Shown: positions 16,740-26,836, numbered from the stretch's first letter. The stretch is DNA of 64,000 nucleotides from Salinimicrobium gaetbulicola (GCF_042676025.1 NZ_JBHTJP010000032.1:496001-560000), one strand, 5' to 3'. The notes: a model not told the origin generated them from the sequence alone. Program-made: numbers and translations.

Positions 16740-19064
16740 TCAGGAAAGAACCTTCAGTTTTGCGAACTTCAATAAGAGTTTTTTAATACCTCCGTTCTCG
16801 AAATTGATCTCTGCCTTTTTATCCTGTCCCACTCCTTCAATACTTAAGACCTTACCTTTTCCGAAGCGCATGTGCTCTACCTCGTTCCCCGCCTCTAATT
16901 GAACAGCAGGTTCATTGCTTGTGCTGGATTCAGGAGAAGTGGCCGGTCTCAGCTTACGAAGTTTTCGCAGTTGTTCATCTGTAGGTTTGTGAGATGGCGG
17001 CGGCGTCCCATTACTAGGTTTCTTCTGTCTGAATTTACTCTTATCTACCTCTCCAAAAATATCGGTATCAATAAGCGGTTTGTATTTGTAATCATCCTGC
17101 GGAACCATTAGATCTAGGAACTTGTCATCGATCTCTTCAATGAAGCGACTGGGTTCAGCATCTACCAGTTTTCCCCATCTATATCGGGATTGGGTATAGG
17201 TGAGATAGGCTTTTTTTTCAGCTCTTGTCAGAGCCACATAGAAAAGACGACGCTCCTCCTCCAGTTCAGACCTGGTATTCATACTCATGGCTGAAGGAAA
17301 AAGATCTTCCTCCATTCCCACTATATAAACGAACGGAAATTCCAGCCCTTTTGCCAGGTGAATTGTCATGAGGGCTACGCGGTCATCATCACCGGTATCC
17401 TTGTCCATATCTGTGGCTAGGGCAACATCTTCAAGGAATTCTGTAAGTGATCCGGTAGCGTCTGCAAGTTCTCTCTGGCCTTCGACAAAGTCACGGATCC
17501 CGTTCAATAATTCTTCAATATTCTCAATTCTTGCAATTCCTTCAGGGGTAGCGTCTTTTTTAAGCTCCTGCAGAAGTCCGGTTTTTTTAGCTACCGTTTC
17601 TGCCACCGTAAAAGCATCCGAAGTTTCATTCATGATCTGGAAACTTTTGAGCATATTGACAAAATTCTCCAGTTTGGCCATAGTACCGCGATTGATCTTA
17701 AGATCGATGCGGTCCAGGTTTTCTATCACTTCATAAATAGAACGCTTATAATGGTTAGCGGCTATTGTAAGCTTATCAATGGTAGTCTGACCAATTCCGC
17801 GAGCAGGGTAATTTATTACTCTTTTTAGCGCTTCCTCGTCTTTCGGGTTGATAATAAGGCGCAAATAAGAAAGTACATCCTTGATCTCCTTACGTTGATA
17901 GAATGACAGCCCTCCATAAATACGGTAAGGAATATCCTTTTTACGAAGAGCATCTTCCATAGCCCTACTCTGGGCGTTAGTTCTATAAAGAATGGCAAAA
18001 TCCCCATTCTTCATTTGATGCTCCATTTTATTCTCGAAGATGGAACCGGCAACAAATCGGCCTTCCTCCCCATCGGTAAGCAGCCTGTTCACAACGATCT
18101 TAGGACCGTCATCATTAGCCGTCCACACTACTTTGTCCAATTTGGTTTTGTTCTTCTCGATAACAGAGTTGGCCGCCTCTACTATATTTTTGGTCGAGCG
18201 GTAATTCTGCTCCAGGCGATACATTTGCACGTTATCATAATCCTTCTGGAAATTCAGAATGTTATTGATGTTCGCTCCACGGAAGGCATAGATACTCTGA
18301 GCATCATCCCCCACCACACAAATGTTCTGAAATTTATCTGAAAGTGCCTTTACGATCAAATATTGAGAATGGTTGGTATCCTGGTACTCATCAACCAGAA
18401 TATACCTAAAGCGGTTCTGATATTTCTGAAGTACCTCGGGAAACCTGTTCAATAATTCGTTGGTCTTCAAAAGAAGGTCATCAAAATCCATTGCCCCGGC
18501 CTTGAAACATCTGTCTACATATTGTTGATAGATATCACCCAGCCTGGGTTTTTTTGACATGGCATCGGCCTCCTGCAATTCAGCATTTTGGAAATAAGCT
18601 TTAACCGTGATCAAACTGTTCTTATAGGAGGAAATCCGGGAATAAACCTGTTTATATTTATAAACATCCTTATCCAGCCCCATCTCCTTTATGATCGAAG
18701 AAATAAGTCGTTGAGAATCCTGGGTATCGTATATGGTAAAATTGGAAGGGTAACCTAATTTGTCTGCCTCGAACCTCAGCATTTTGGCGAAGATAGAGTG
18801 AAAAGTCCCCATCCAAAGGTTTTTAGCTTCGCTGTTCCCTACGATCTTAGCGATACGGGTCTTCATCTCCCGAGCCGCTTTATTCGTAAAGGTGAGGGAA
18901 AGTATATTAAAGGCATCCACCCCCTGGCTCATCAGGTAAGCGATTCGGTAAGTTAACACCCGGGTTTTTCCAGATCCCGCGCCGGCAATCACTATCATCG
19001 CCCCGTCCTTTTGCAGTACGGGAGCTCTTTGCGCATCATTTAATTCGGCTAAGTACGATTCCAA
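16740..19064 (-). CDS. UvrD/PcrA-type ATP-dependent DNA helicase
   Basis: This 774-residue SF1A 3'-5' helicase acts in nucleotide excision and mismatch repair and removes proteins from DNA. The Walker A motif is AGAGSGKT (27-34), followed by LTFTNKAAREMKTRI (motif Ia), VDEYQDTN (motif II), VVGDDAQSIYAFRGA (motif III), EQNYRSTKNI (motif IV), MTIHLAKGLEFP (motif V) and FYVALTRAEK (motif VI). The C-terminal tail ends in a Tudor-like VEHMRFGKGKVLSIEG domain, as in PcrA, which binds RNA polymerase. Length and domain order are complete. Confidence 0.95.
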   Translation of the reverse strand: MESYLAELNDAQRAPVLQKDGAMIVIAGAGSGKTRVLTYRIAYLMSQGVDAFNILSLTFTNKAAREMKTRIAKIVGNSEAKNLWMGTFHSIFAKMLRFEADKLGYPSNFTIYDTQDSQRLISSIIKEMGLDKDVYKYKQVYSRISSYKNSLITVKAYFQNAELQEADAMSKKPRLGDIYQQYVDRCFKAGAMDFDDLLLKTNELLNRFPEVLQKYQNRFRYILVDEYQDTNHSQYLIVKALSDKFQNICVVGDDAQSIYAFRGANINNILNFQKDYDNVQMYRLEQNYRSTKNIVEAANSVIEKNKTKLDKVVWTANDDGPKIVVNRLLTDGEEGRFVAGSIFENKMEHQMKNGDFAILYRTNAQSRAMEDALRKKDIPYRIYGGLSFYQRKEIKDVLSYLRLIINPKDEEALKRVINYPARGIGQTTIDKLTIAANHYKRSIYEVIENLDRIDLKINRGTMAKLENFVNMLKSFQIMNETSDAFTVAETVAKKTGLLQELKKDATPEGIARIENIEELLNGIRDFVEGQRELADATGSLTEFLEDVALATDMDKDTGDDDRVALMTIHLAKGLEFPFVYIVGMEEDLFPSAMSMNTRSELEEERRLFYVALTRAEKKAYLTYTQSRYRWGKLVDAEPSRFIEEIDDKFLDLMVPQDDYKYKPLIDTDIFGEVDKSKFRQKKPSNGTPPPSHKPTDEQLRKLRKLRPATSPESSTSNEPAVQLEAGNEVEHMRFGKGKVLSIEGVGQDKKAEINFENGGIKKLLLKFAKLKVLS

Positions 19065-19229
19065 TATTCCTGTTTTTTAAAGGCGTGAAATTAACCCAAA
19101 AAGCGCTTAAAACAAAACGCTCTGTCGGGTACTTTACAAATCATCTTCGGAAGAATTATGCCAAAGCTGATATTTTAAATATATTAGGAATACAATTAAT
19201 CGTCTGTAAGGATTATCAAAAAATGAAGC

Positions 19230-20852
19230 ATGATTAATGATTTGATGGATTTTATAAAAGACTTACCGTGGTGGGTTTGGGCAATTGGATTTTTTGTCCT
19301 GATCGCTATTTATGATATTTTCTTCAACCGAAAACATACGTTGCTCCATAATTTCCCGGTTTTTGGTCGGGCACGGTATTTTCTGGAGAGTTTCGGTCCA
19401 CCTTTGAGGCAATATATTGTTGCCAATAACCGGGAAGAACTTCCCTTCAATCGAAGAGAACGAGGCTGGGTCTATGCTTCGGCCAAAAATGTCAATAATT
19501 ATGAGGGTTTTGGAACCGACCAGGACATCTACCATGAAAATTACATCTTCATCAAAAATGCGATGATTCCTTTTAAAGTTCCCGAAAAGCATCAAAATAA
19601 AAGAGATCCTTATTTCCTGGCTTCTGCAAAAGTGATAGGAGAATATAATAAGAGAAAAAGACCATACAGGCCTGCTTCGGTGATCAATGTTTCAGCAATG
19701 AGTTACGGCTCACTTTCAGCAAGAGCTATAGAATCCCTCAACAGAGGTTGTAAAAAAGCTGAAGCTTACCATAATACCGGTGAGGGCGGATTATCCCCTT
19801 ACCACCAGACCGGCGCCGATGTTGTCTTTCAAATTGGAACAGGCTACTTCGGGGTAAGGAATGAAGGCGGCTCTTTTTCTATGGAAAAAATGGTAAAGCT
19901 AACCGAAACCAATCCGCAGGTTAGAGCCATTGAGATCAAACTTTCCCAGGGAGCTAAACCCGGTAAAGGCGGGGTACTTCCGGCCTCCAAGATCACTCCC
20001 GAGATCGCCAAGATAAGACACGTTCCCTTAGGCAAAGATGTGCTCTCCCCTCCCAACCACAGCACTTTTTCCAACATGGCCGAAATGGTGAACTTTATTG
20101 AAAGCATCGCCGAGCATACCGGTCTTCCGGTGGGGATCAAAGCCGCCATAGGAAAGCTGGAGGAGTGGAAAGAGCTGGCAAAGATCATGAAAGACACCAA
20201 CAGAGGTCCTGATTTTATTACTATTGACGGTGGTGAAGGCGGAACGGGAGCAGCCCCGCCAAGTTTTGCTGACCATGTTGCGGTTCCTTTTATTTACGGG
20301 TTTACAGATGTATATAAGATCTTCCTGGAGGCAGAACTTACCGACAGGATCACATTTGTCGCTTCGGGGAAACTTGGTTTTCCTGCCAAAGCAGCTATGG
20401 CTTTCGCAATGGGAGCTGATGTTATAAATGTTGCCAGGGAAGCCATGTTCAGCGTAGGTTGCATTCAGGCGCAGGAGTGTCATACAAATCGATGTCCAAC
20501 AGGGGTCGCCACCCAGAACCGATGGTTACAGGCAGGAATAAACGTTACCAATAAAGCTGATCGGGTTAATTATTATTTTTCTAATTTTAAGAAGGAATTA
20601 TTGGAAATGACCCATGCTGCAGGATATGAACATCCTTGCCAATTTAACATGGGTGATGTGGAGATAAATCTGGGTGACCGGTTCATTGCTAAATCCCTTG
20701 GAGAGACTTTTCACTATGAAAAAGCAAAAGTTCCGTTTGATTCTGTTGAAACTTTAATTGGATGTCCTAACTTAGGCGGCTCATACAGAAAAGGAGAAAA
20801 AACCGAAGTGAAAGAGGTAGAAACCAAAGACACTTCAGTATCTGACCAATAA
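19230..20852 (+). CDS. FMN-binding glutamate synthase family protein, membrane anchored
   Basis: The 540-residue protein has an N-terminal transmembrane helix (WVWAIGFFVLIAIYDIFF, about 14-32). It then has a stand-alone synthase domain like the central part of GltB, with a TIM-barrel FMN site. Visible motifs are MSYGSLSARAIESLNRG, HNTGEGGLSPYH, ITIDGGEGGTGAAP and CHTNRCPTGVATQ (near 417), which carries cysteines of the iron-sulfur site. It lacks the glutamine amidotransferase and GltD parts, so it cannot be a classical glutamate synthase by itself. In related proteins the reaction is unresolved. It is followed after 7 bases by an anchored protein of unknown function, so the two are probably translated from one mRNA. 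Confidence 0.9.
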   Translation: MINDLMDFIKDLPWWVWAIGFFVLIAIYDIFFNRKHTLLHNFPVFGRARYFLESFGPPLRQYIVANNREELPFNRRERGWVYASAKNVNNYEGFGTDQDIYHENYIFIKNAMIPFKVPEKHQNKRDPYFLASAKVIGEYNKRKRPYRPASVINVSAMSYGSLSARAIESLNRGCKKAEAYHNTGEGGLSPYHQTGADVVFQIGTGYFGVRNEGGSFSMEKMVKLTETNPQVRAIEIKLSQGAKPGKGGVLPASKITPEIAKIRHVPLGKDVLSPPNHSTFSNMAEMVNFIESIAEHTGLPVGIKAAIGKLEEWKELAKIMKDTNRGPDFITIDGGEGGTGAAPPSFADHVAVPFIYGFTDVYKIFLEAELTDRITFVASGKLGFPAKAAMAFAMGADVINVAREAMFSVGCIQAQECHTNRCPTGVATQNRWLQAGINVTNKADRVNYYFSNFKKELLEMTHAAGYEHPCQFNMGDVEINLGDRFIAKSLGETFHYEKAKVPFDSVETLIGCPNLGGSYRKGEKTEVKEVETKDTSVSDQ

Positions 20853-20859
20853 ATATCAT

Positions 20860-21381
20860 ATGACCGAAGAAAGTATTTTACAACTGTTGTTCTACTTGCT
20901 CCCAGCAGTAGTTGTTGGCGTGGTTGCCTTCTATTTTTTCAGCCTTCACGTTCGAAATGACGACAAACGCAGGCGCTATTTATTACATCGCGAAAATCAA
21001 AAACAAGCACTCCCCTTGCGTTTACAAGCGTATGAACGCATGGCATTGTTCCTGGAAAGGGTTGCCCCTGGTAATCTTTTAGTGCGGGTAAGACCATACA
21101 GTGATGATAAGATCGCGTATGCCAACCTACTGGTCAAGACGATAGAACAGGAGTTTGAGCACAATCTGGCTCAGCAAATTTATGTTTCCGAAGAATGCTG
21201 GAATGTGATCAAAGCTTCCAAGAATGCCACTATAAACAACATTCGTAAAACAGCGGCTAAAGATGAAATTGAAGATGCTGACCAATTGAGACAACAAATA
21301 TTGAATGCATTGTTAGATCAACAACCGCCTAGTGAAACCGGACTTTCCTTCATCAAAAAAGAAGTAAAAGTACTTTGGTAG
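20860..21381 (+). CDS. Conserved Bacteroidota protein with one N-terminal membrane anchor
   Basis: I do not recognise a function. The 173-residue protein has one transmembrane helix at about residues 8-28 (LLFYLLPAVVVGVVAFYFF), a basic HVRNDDKRRRY junction that predicts the tail is cytoplasmic, and a helical soluble domain. That domain contains LPLRLQAYERMALFLERVAPGNLLVRV, EQEFEHNLAQQIYVS and NNIRKTAAKDE. It resembles a family restricted to Bacteroidota (a DUF7935-type protein, from memory). It starts 7 bases after the FMN glutamate-synthase-like gene, which suggests a functional pair at the inner membrane. It is convergent with the large M1 peptidase gene, 1 base apart. Confidence 0.8.
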   Translation: MTEESILQLLFYLLPAVVVGVVAFYFFSLHVRNDDKRRRYLLHRENQKQALPLRLQAYERMALFLERVAPGNLLVRVRPYSDDKIAYANLLVKTIEQEFEHNLAQQIYVSEECWNVIKASKNATINNIRKTAAKDEIEDADQLRQQILNALLDQQPPSETGLSFIKKEVKVLW

Positions 21382-21382
21382 T

Positions 21383-23455
21383 CTAATTTTTAGCTTCTGA
21401 TTCTTTAATCCCCAGTTCCTGCTCGAGAAGGTCTTTATCTTCAGGCAACAGCTTATCATTTGCGATAACCTGCTTTAAGAGACTTTTCGCGAACTCACGG
21501 AATCTATAATTATGATGCCTGCTTGCATCTAAAAGATCATAAATATTTTGACTTTGCAGCGCATTTAACTGCATAAGGAAACCAAATGCATTTTGCCTCA
21601 CCTGGAAACGATTATGAGACGCTGTATAGGATGATAATTCTTCCAGATATTGCCCCCTGTTAACAATTCCTGTTTGAGGTGTCGCTATGCGCAATGCCAG
21701 CCATAAATTACGAATATTCTTATCTAGAAAGCCCTGTCTGCCCTCCATTTGTTGAAGGTATCGCACCCGCTCCTTCGGAAAGTTGATCCAAAGATTGAAT
21801 AATGCCGCCTCTTGAGTGACATAGGATTCATCATCCAGTAAACTCTCATAGGCTGATTTTAATTCCTGCGGAATTTCCTGAAGACTTAGGGCGATCGCCT
21901 GCCTCACATAAAGATTGTTTGTTGCGAATGCCTTTTTATAAAGATCCAGAACCTCTGAAGTCTCCTCGAGTGCCAATTGGTGAACCACCTCCTGACCTAT
22001 GTAATCATTTACCGGAAAATTCAAGGCTCTTTCAAGGAGTTCTTTCTTACTCTTCAATGGCAATTGCTTCAAAGCAGCAATTTCAAGATAGTTTCTTATA
22101 AATTCCGATTTTTTAAGGGACTCCAATGCTTCGGTTCCCTGAAATGCCGATTGTTCCAGCCAGTTCTTCCTATAATCGGTGAGATCTATCCCTGAGACTA
22201 ATTCTACTTCCCGAAGGAAATCATCAGTAGTAACACTTCCAAAAGCATATTTTTGAAGGTATTGAGTGATCGCCTTGTCAAAAGACGCTTTGCCTACCAA
22301 ACCTTTTAAAATATGAAGTGCCCAGGCCCCTCTTTGATAATAGGTCAATGAACTTCCTTTTTTACTTAGTAAGGCCTCCCCTTTTCCAAGATCACTCATT
22401 TTCTTTAGCTCTTCGGCACTCTGGAACAATTTCCAGTAGAAATAATCTTCCCCGAAAATCTCTTTTTCGAGCAACAGCGAATAGTAAGTAGAGAATCCTT
22501 CCTGCAGCCAGTGATGTTCCCCACTGGTGGCAGTTACTAAATTTCCGAACCATTGATGTGCCAGCTCGTGTGAATTGACCATCACATAGTTTCGGTCATT
22601 ATAGCCTATCGAATCTACCAGGAAAATGTCAGAAAAAATGGTGGTACCCGTATTTTCCATCCCGGCGTATAAGAAATCCTGAACCGGAACCTGCTTATAA
22701 TTCTGCCATGGATAAGCTACTCCCGTTTCCTTTTCCATGAAAGACATCATCATTTCTGAATGACGGTAAGTAGGTTCTACCTTTTCCTTAAAACCTTCCG
22801 GATAAAAGAATTGCATGGGAACACCACTTTCAGATACTGATTCCTTTAGTTTAAAATCTCCTGCGGCCAGGGCAACCAGGTAACTGCTCATAGGTTTATC
22901 CATATCGAATTCCCATCTGGTCCTGCCATCATGTATTTCTTCGGAATTTACCAATTGTCCGTTCGCAATAACCCGTTTTCCGGATTCATAGATTACACTG
23001 AGATCAAATTCCAGTTTTTCCCTTGTATCATCAAAGCTGGGTAACCAGTGAGATGTGTACTTGCCCTGCCCCTGGGTCCAAACCTGTATATCCTGTTTAT
23101 CTGGGGAAGTTTGAATAAAATACATAGCCTTGATGGGCTCTGCTGAATATTTAAATTGAAGTGTATTATTCTTTGATTCTGAAAAGGCGTTTTTGATCCA
23201 GAACTTATTTTCATCTTTTTGGAAAGCTACTTTTTCGCCATTTAAAAATACCTGCTCAAATTCCATTTTTCGGGCATCAATCCCTACCGAATCTGTAGGT
23301 TCCAAAACATCAAAAGTATAAGTGATCTCACCGGTGATTTTGCCTTGTGAAGGGTCAATACTCAACAAAGCCTGTAAATGAGTGAAATCAACCTGTTGGG
23401 CGAACGTTACCTGGCCTGTCGTTAGCAATGACAGAAATAAGAAAAGCCATTTCAT
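21383..23455 (-). CDS. M1-family aminopeptidase with HEAT-like C-terminal region
   Basis: This 690-residue secreted M1 metallopeptidase has a signal peptide (about residues 1-19, ending FAQ). It carries the canonical exopeptidase motif GMEN in YAGMENTGTT (near 264), the zinc motif HELAHQWFGN (near 292) with the third ligand Glu in WLQEGFSTYYS, and a catalytic Tyr in SLTYYQRGAWALH. The last 250 residues are alpha-helical and repeat-like, like an aminopeptidase N domain IV or HEAT solenoid. It is expected to remove N-terminal residues from peptides in the periplasm or at the cell surface. A -7 box ends 4 bases before its ATG (23460-23467). It is divergent from recG. Confidence 0.93.
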   Translation of the reverse strand: MKWLFLFLSLLTTGQVTFAQQVDFTHLQALLSIDPSQGKITGEITYTFDVLEPTDSVGIDARKMEFEQVFLNGEKVAFQKDENKFWIKNAFSESKNNTLQFKYSAEPIKAMYFIQTSPDKQDIQVWTQGQGKYTSHWLPSFDDTREKLEFDLSVIYESGKRVIANGQLVNSEEIHDGRTRWEFDMDKPMSSYLVALAAGDFKLKESVSESGVPMQFFYPEGFKEKVEPTYRHSEMMMSFMEKETGVAYPWQNYKQVPVQDFLYAGMENTGTTIFSDIFLVDSIGYNDRNYVMVNSHELAHQWFGNLVTATSGEHHWLQEGFSTYYSLLLEKEIFGEDYFYWKLFQSAEELKKMSDLGKGEALLSKKGSSLTYYQRGAWALHILKGLVGKASFDKAITQYLQKYAFGSVTTDDFLREVELVSGIDLTDYRKNWLEQSAFQGTEALESLKKSEFIRNYLEIAALKQLPLKSKKELLERALNFPVNDYIGQEVVHQLALEETSEVLDLYKKAFATNNLYVRQAIALSLQEIPQELKSAYESLLDDESYVTQEAALFNLWINFPKERVRYLQQMEGRQGFLDKNIRNLWLALRIATPQTGIVNRGQYLEELSSYTASHNRFQVRQNAFGFLMQLNALQSQNIYDLLDASRHHNYRFREFAKSLLKQVIANDKLLPEDKDLLEQELGIKESEAKN

Positions 23456-23459
23456 AATT

Positions 23460-23467
23460 CAAATATA
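23460..23467 (-). promoter_or_regulatory. -7 box of the M1 aminopeptidase gene
   Basis: Read on the minus strand this is TATATTTG, an exact TAnnTTTG match, ending 4 bases before ATG 23455. The -33 position has no obvious TTG. Confidence 0.5.
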
Positions 23468-23561
23468 CATTACTCTTTATAAATCATGTAAATGTTATAA
23501 ACGAATCGTCGGAATATTTCTTTTAGCGAGGTCCTTTAACCTTTTTTTTTATCTTCGTTTC

Positions 23562-25667
23562 ATGAATCCGAATCTCTTGCAAACCCCCATTGATTACCTA
23601 AAAGGTATAGGCCCGAACAGGGCAGATATTCTAAGAAAAGAGATCGGGATTCACACATATGGAGACCTGTTGAACTTCTTTCCCAATAGATACCTAGATA
23701 AGACCCGTTTTTATAAGATCAATCAGTTGCAACGCAACAATGCTGAAGTTCAGGTTGTGGGGAAAATTGTTCACCTGAAAATGGTGGAGCAAAAAAGAGG
23801 AAAACGCCTGGTAGCAGATTTTATTGATGAAACTGGAAAAATGGAACTGGTATGGTTTCGGGGACATAAATGGATCCGGGAAAACCTGAAATTAAATACT
23901 CCTTATGTCATTTTCGGAAAGACCAACTGGTATAATGGGATCTTCAGCATGGCCCACCCGGAAATGGAACTGGTTGAGGATTACAAGAAAAACCTTAGAA
24001 CCGCCATGCAGCCGGTCTATCCTTCCACTGAAAAACTGGGAAAATCAGGTATCACAAACCGGGTTTTCAGCCGATGTATTCAGCAGTTGTTTTTAGAAAG
24101 CGGCAACAAATTTTATGATCCGTTACCTATAGAGCTTCGGGAGGAACTTCATCTTTTACCAAAGGCAGAAGCCCTTTTCAACGCGCATTTTCCGAAGAGC
24201 CAGGAATTGTTGTCAAAAGCCCAGTTCAGGCTGAAGTTTGAAGAACTGTTCTATATACAGCTCCAGCTGTTAATGAAGAACCTCATTCGAAAGAAAAAGA
24301 TAAAAGGCTACCGTTTTGAAGCGGTGGGAGATAATTTCAGTGAATTTTACGAAAATCATTTACCCTTTGACCTCACCAATGCCCAAAAACGAGTGATCAA
24401 GGAGATCCGACAGGATCTGGGCAGTGGCGCTCAAATGAACCGATTGCTCCAGGGTGATGTTGGATCAGGAAAAACCATTGTCGCTCTAATGAGTGTGCTG
24501 CTTGCTTTGGATAATGACTTCCAGGCTTGTTTAATGGCACCAACCGAGATCCTCGCGACACAACATTATCAGGGAATTTGTGAACTGGTAGAGAATCTTG
24601 GTATCAATGTGCGACTATTGACCGGTTCTACAAAAACTGCAGATCGCAGGGAGATCCATGAAGCCCTTGAAAACGGAAGTCTTCACCTACTAATTGGGAC
24701 CCACGCGTTATTAGAGGAAAAAGTTCAATTCAAGAATCTTGGGCTAGCAATTATAGATGAACAGCATAGGTTTGGAGTGGCCCAGCGTGCGAGGCTCTGG
24801 AAAAAGAACGAACTACCACCACATGTTCTGGTCATGACTGCCACGCCCATTCCACGTACCTTGGCTATGAGCCTTTATGGAGATCTGGATGTTTCGGTAA
24901 TTGATGAGCTCCCACCGGGAAGAAAAAGCATTAAAACGGTACACCGTTATGACAGCAATCGGTTAAAGGTTTTCAGGTTTATTAAGGATGAGATCAAAAA
25001 AGGCAGACAGATCTATGTAGTTTATCCCTTGATCCAGGAATCTGAAAAAATGGATTACAAAGATCTGATGGATGGTTATGAAAGTATCGCCAGGGAATTT
25101 CCAATGCCAGACTACCAGATATCGATCGTGCATGGTCAAATGAAACCGGCTGACAAAGATTATGAAATGGACAGGTTCGTTAGAGGCGAAACACAGATCA
25201 TGGTCGCTACCACTGTTATTGAAGTAGGTGTGAATGTTCCTAATGCCAGTGTAATGATCATAGAAAGTGCTGAAAGATTTGGTCTTTCCCAACTGCACCA
25301 ATTACGTGGTCGGGTTGGTCGGGGTGCCGAACAAAGTTATTGCATCCTAATGACCGGCCACAAACTTTCAGCAGACAGTAAGACCAGGCTTGAAACCATG
25401 GTCAGTACCGGGGATGGTTTTGAGATCGCCGAAGTGGATCTGAAATTACGTGGGCCCGGAGACCTTATGGGGACACAACAAAGCGGAGTTCTTAATTTGA
25501 AGATCGCCGATATCGTCAAGGATAATGATATTTTAAAGACCGCTCGTTACCATGCGCTTCAGGTTTTAAAAGAAGACCCAAATCTGGAATTGGAAAAGAA
25601 CAAGATAGTCAGGTTTACTTATTCCCAGTTGGTAAAAAATAAAAATATCTGGAATTATATCAGTTAA
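23562..25667 (+). CDS. recG: ATP-dependent DNA helicase RecG
   Basis: RecG remodels stalled forks, D-loops and Holliday junctions. The 701-residue product starts at ATG 23562 (MNPNLLQTPIDYLKGIGPNRA). An upstream in-frame extension runs through the divergent promoter region and is not credible. It has an N-terminal wedge/OB domain with FFPNRYLDKTRF and EVQVVGKIV, then the helicase core: LQGDVGSGKT near 300, APTEILATQHY, IIDEQHRFGV near 397, VMTATPIPRTLAM, VVYPLIQESEK, TTVIEVGVNVPNA and LHQLRGRVGRG. The C-terminal LRGPGDLMGTQQSG is the RecG signature. All motifs are intact. Confidence 0.96.
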   Translation: MNPNLLQTPIDYLKGIGPNRADILRKEIGIHTYGDLLNFFPNRYLDKTRFYKINQLQRNNAEVQVVGKIVHLKMVEQKRGKRLVADFIDETGKMELVWFRGHKWIRENLKLNTPYVIFGKTNWYNGIFSMAHPEMELVEDYKKNLRTAMQPVYPSTEKLGKSGITNRVFSRCIQQLFLESGNKFYDPLPIELREELHLLPKAEALFNAHFPKSQELLSKAQFRLKFEELFYIQLQLLMKNLIRKKKIKGYRFEAVGDNFSEFYENHLPFDLTNAQKRVIKEIRQDLGSGAQMNRLLQGDVGSGKTIVALMSVLLALDNDFQACLMAPTEILATQHYQGICELVENLGINVRLLTGSTKTADRREIHEALENGSLHLLIGTHALLEEKVQFKNLGLAIIDEQHRFGVAQRARLWKKNELPPHVLVMTATPIPRTLAMSLYGDLDVSVIDELPPGRKSIKTVHRYDSNRLKVFRFIKDEIKKGRQIYVVYPLIQESEKMDYKDLMDGYESIAREFPMPDYQISIVHGQMKPADKDYEMDRFVRGETQIMVATTVIEVGVNVPNASVMIIESAERFGLSQLHQLRGRVGRGAEQSYCILMTGHKLSADSKTRLETMVSTGDGFEIAEVDLKLRGPGDLMGTQQSGVLNLKIADIVKDNDILKTARYHALQVLKEDPNLELEKNKIVRFTYSQLVKNKNIWNYIS

Positions 25668-25856
25668 TTCCTTCAAATCCGTCTTTTTAGTAGTACCAAA
25701 TCCATAAGGGATTTCCCCCGATTTTTGTCATATCGATCTTTTTTAAAGAATTATTTGGAGTACAATTCTTTCAATTCCACTTTACCGCAAAGATTCTCCT
25801 ACAAAACTCCTTATTTTTTCTTTAAATTTAAATCTAACCATTTAAAAATCAGAATT

Positions 25857-26774
25857 ATGAAGTCAAAAATCAACCTTCCCTGGTACCTGAGTTTAATTTT
25901 CATTGTATTCTTTATTTCTACCAATGCACAGGAAACAGACAAGGCATCTATTGGAGATGTGGTGTATGAGGAGTATCAGAAAAATGGCATCGACAAAGCC
26001 CTTGCCAAGTATCAAAAATTGAAAACTAATAAGGCTGATCAATATACCTGGACGGAATGGGAACTGAACCGGATTGGTTACAGGCTAATGCTGGATGATA
26101 AGGACATGGATGCCGCACAAAAGGTCTTTAAATTCAATATCGAAGAGTACCCGAATGCTGCCAACCCATATGACTCCTATGCCGATTATCTATTGGAAAA
26201 AGGGAATAAAGACGAGGCCAAAGAATACTTCAAAAAGTCTATAGCAATAGCTGAAAAATCAGAGAAAGAGGATGAACAAACCCGTATTATGGCGGGCTCA
26301 AAAAGCAAGCTAGCCAAACTTGAAAAGAAAGACAGGACTTTCGATTTTCTGGTGGGAGACTGGAACATAGACTCTCAAGGTTTCAATGAAGGCAAGGAAG
26401 GGCCTCAAATGAAAGGTAAAGATAAAGTTACCTATGATGAGAATGCAAATGCCTTCATCATCCATCACTTTGGAGAGGATGGTAATTCTGAAGGAATTCG
26501 GGTTATTGCTTACGATGCAATTGACGACGAATATGATGTAGCCTATATTAATCCTAACAATTTGCAGGGCATCCAGGTATCAAGTATGAAGATGAAAAAA
26601 TTGGGTGACAAGAAATATGAATTCATGGATCACTTTACTGAAAGGACCGGTGAGGAAGTAGTATTAAAACATGAAATTGAAAGAATTTCCGATAATCAAA
26701 TGAAATGGGTGATCTTCGAAAAAACTGATAATGACGACTGGCAAAAAGTATATGCCATGAATATGAGTAAATAG
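25857..26774 (+). CDS. Exported TPR-like protein with DUF1579/lipocalin-like C-terminal domain
   Basis: The 305-residue protein starts at ATG 25857 (MKSKINLPWYLS). It has a signal peptide ending near STNAQ, with no lipobox. Residues about 30-150 contain TPR-type helices (NPYDSYADYLLEKGNKDEAKEYFKKSI). Residues about 160-305 look like a beta-barrel domain of the DUF1579/lipocalin-like type, with FDFLVGDWNIDSQGF, AFIIHHFGEDG and KYEFMDHFTERTGEEVVLKHEIERI. Proteins with this TPR-plus-lipocalin-like architecture occur in Bacteroidota without a defined role; a periplasmic binding function is plausible. It is followed by a perfect terminator at 26793. Confidence 0.75.
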   Translation: MKSKINLPWYLSLIFIVFFISTNAQETDKASIGDVVYEEYQKNGIDKALAKYQKLKTNKADQYTWTEWELNRIGYRLMLDDKDMDAAQKVFKFNIEEYPNAANPYDSYADYLLEKGNKDEAKEYFKKSIAIAEKSEKEDEQTRIMAGSKSKLAKLEKKDRTFDFLVGDWNIDSQGFNEGKEGPQMKGKDKVTYDENANAFIIHHFGEDGNSEGIRVIAYDAIDDEYDVAYINPNNLQGIQVSSMKMKKLGDKKYEFMDHFTERTGEEVVLKHEIERISDNQMKWVIFEKTDNDDWQKVYAMNMSK

Positions 26775-26792
26775 ATTTTTGGGAATCTAATT

Positions 26793-26836
26793 AAAACAGG
26801 GAGGAAAGCCATGGCTTTCCTCCCTGTTTTTTGTTT
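26793..26836 (+). terminator. Strong intrinsic terminator, perfect 19-bp arms
   Basis: The left arm 26793-26811 and right arm 26812-26830 form a perfect inverted repeat centred on CCATGG. The transcript ends in a T-rich run. It separates the TPR/lipocalin-like gene from pheT and, being symmetric with A and T flanks, may work in both directions. Confidence 0.9.

Noticed and set aside
23382..23561. 60-residue N-terminal extension of RecG
   Set aside because: It would run through the divergent promoter region and part of the opposite M1 gene; ATG 23562 gives the normal RecG length and N-terminus.
25698..25714. Terminator after recG (AAATCC/GGATTT hairpin)
   Set aside because: The stem is only six A/T-rich pairs and is followed by C-rich sequence instead of a T-run.
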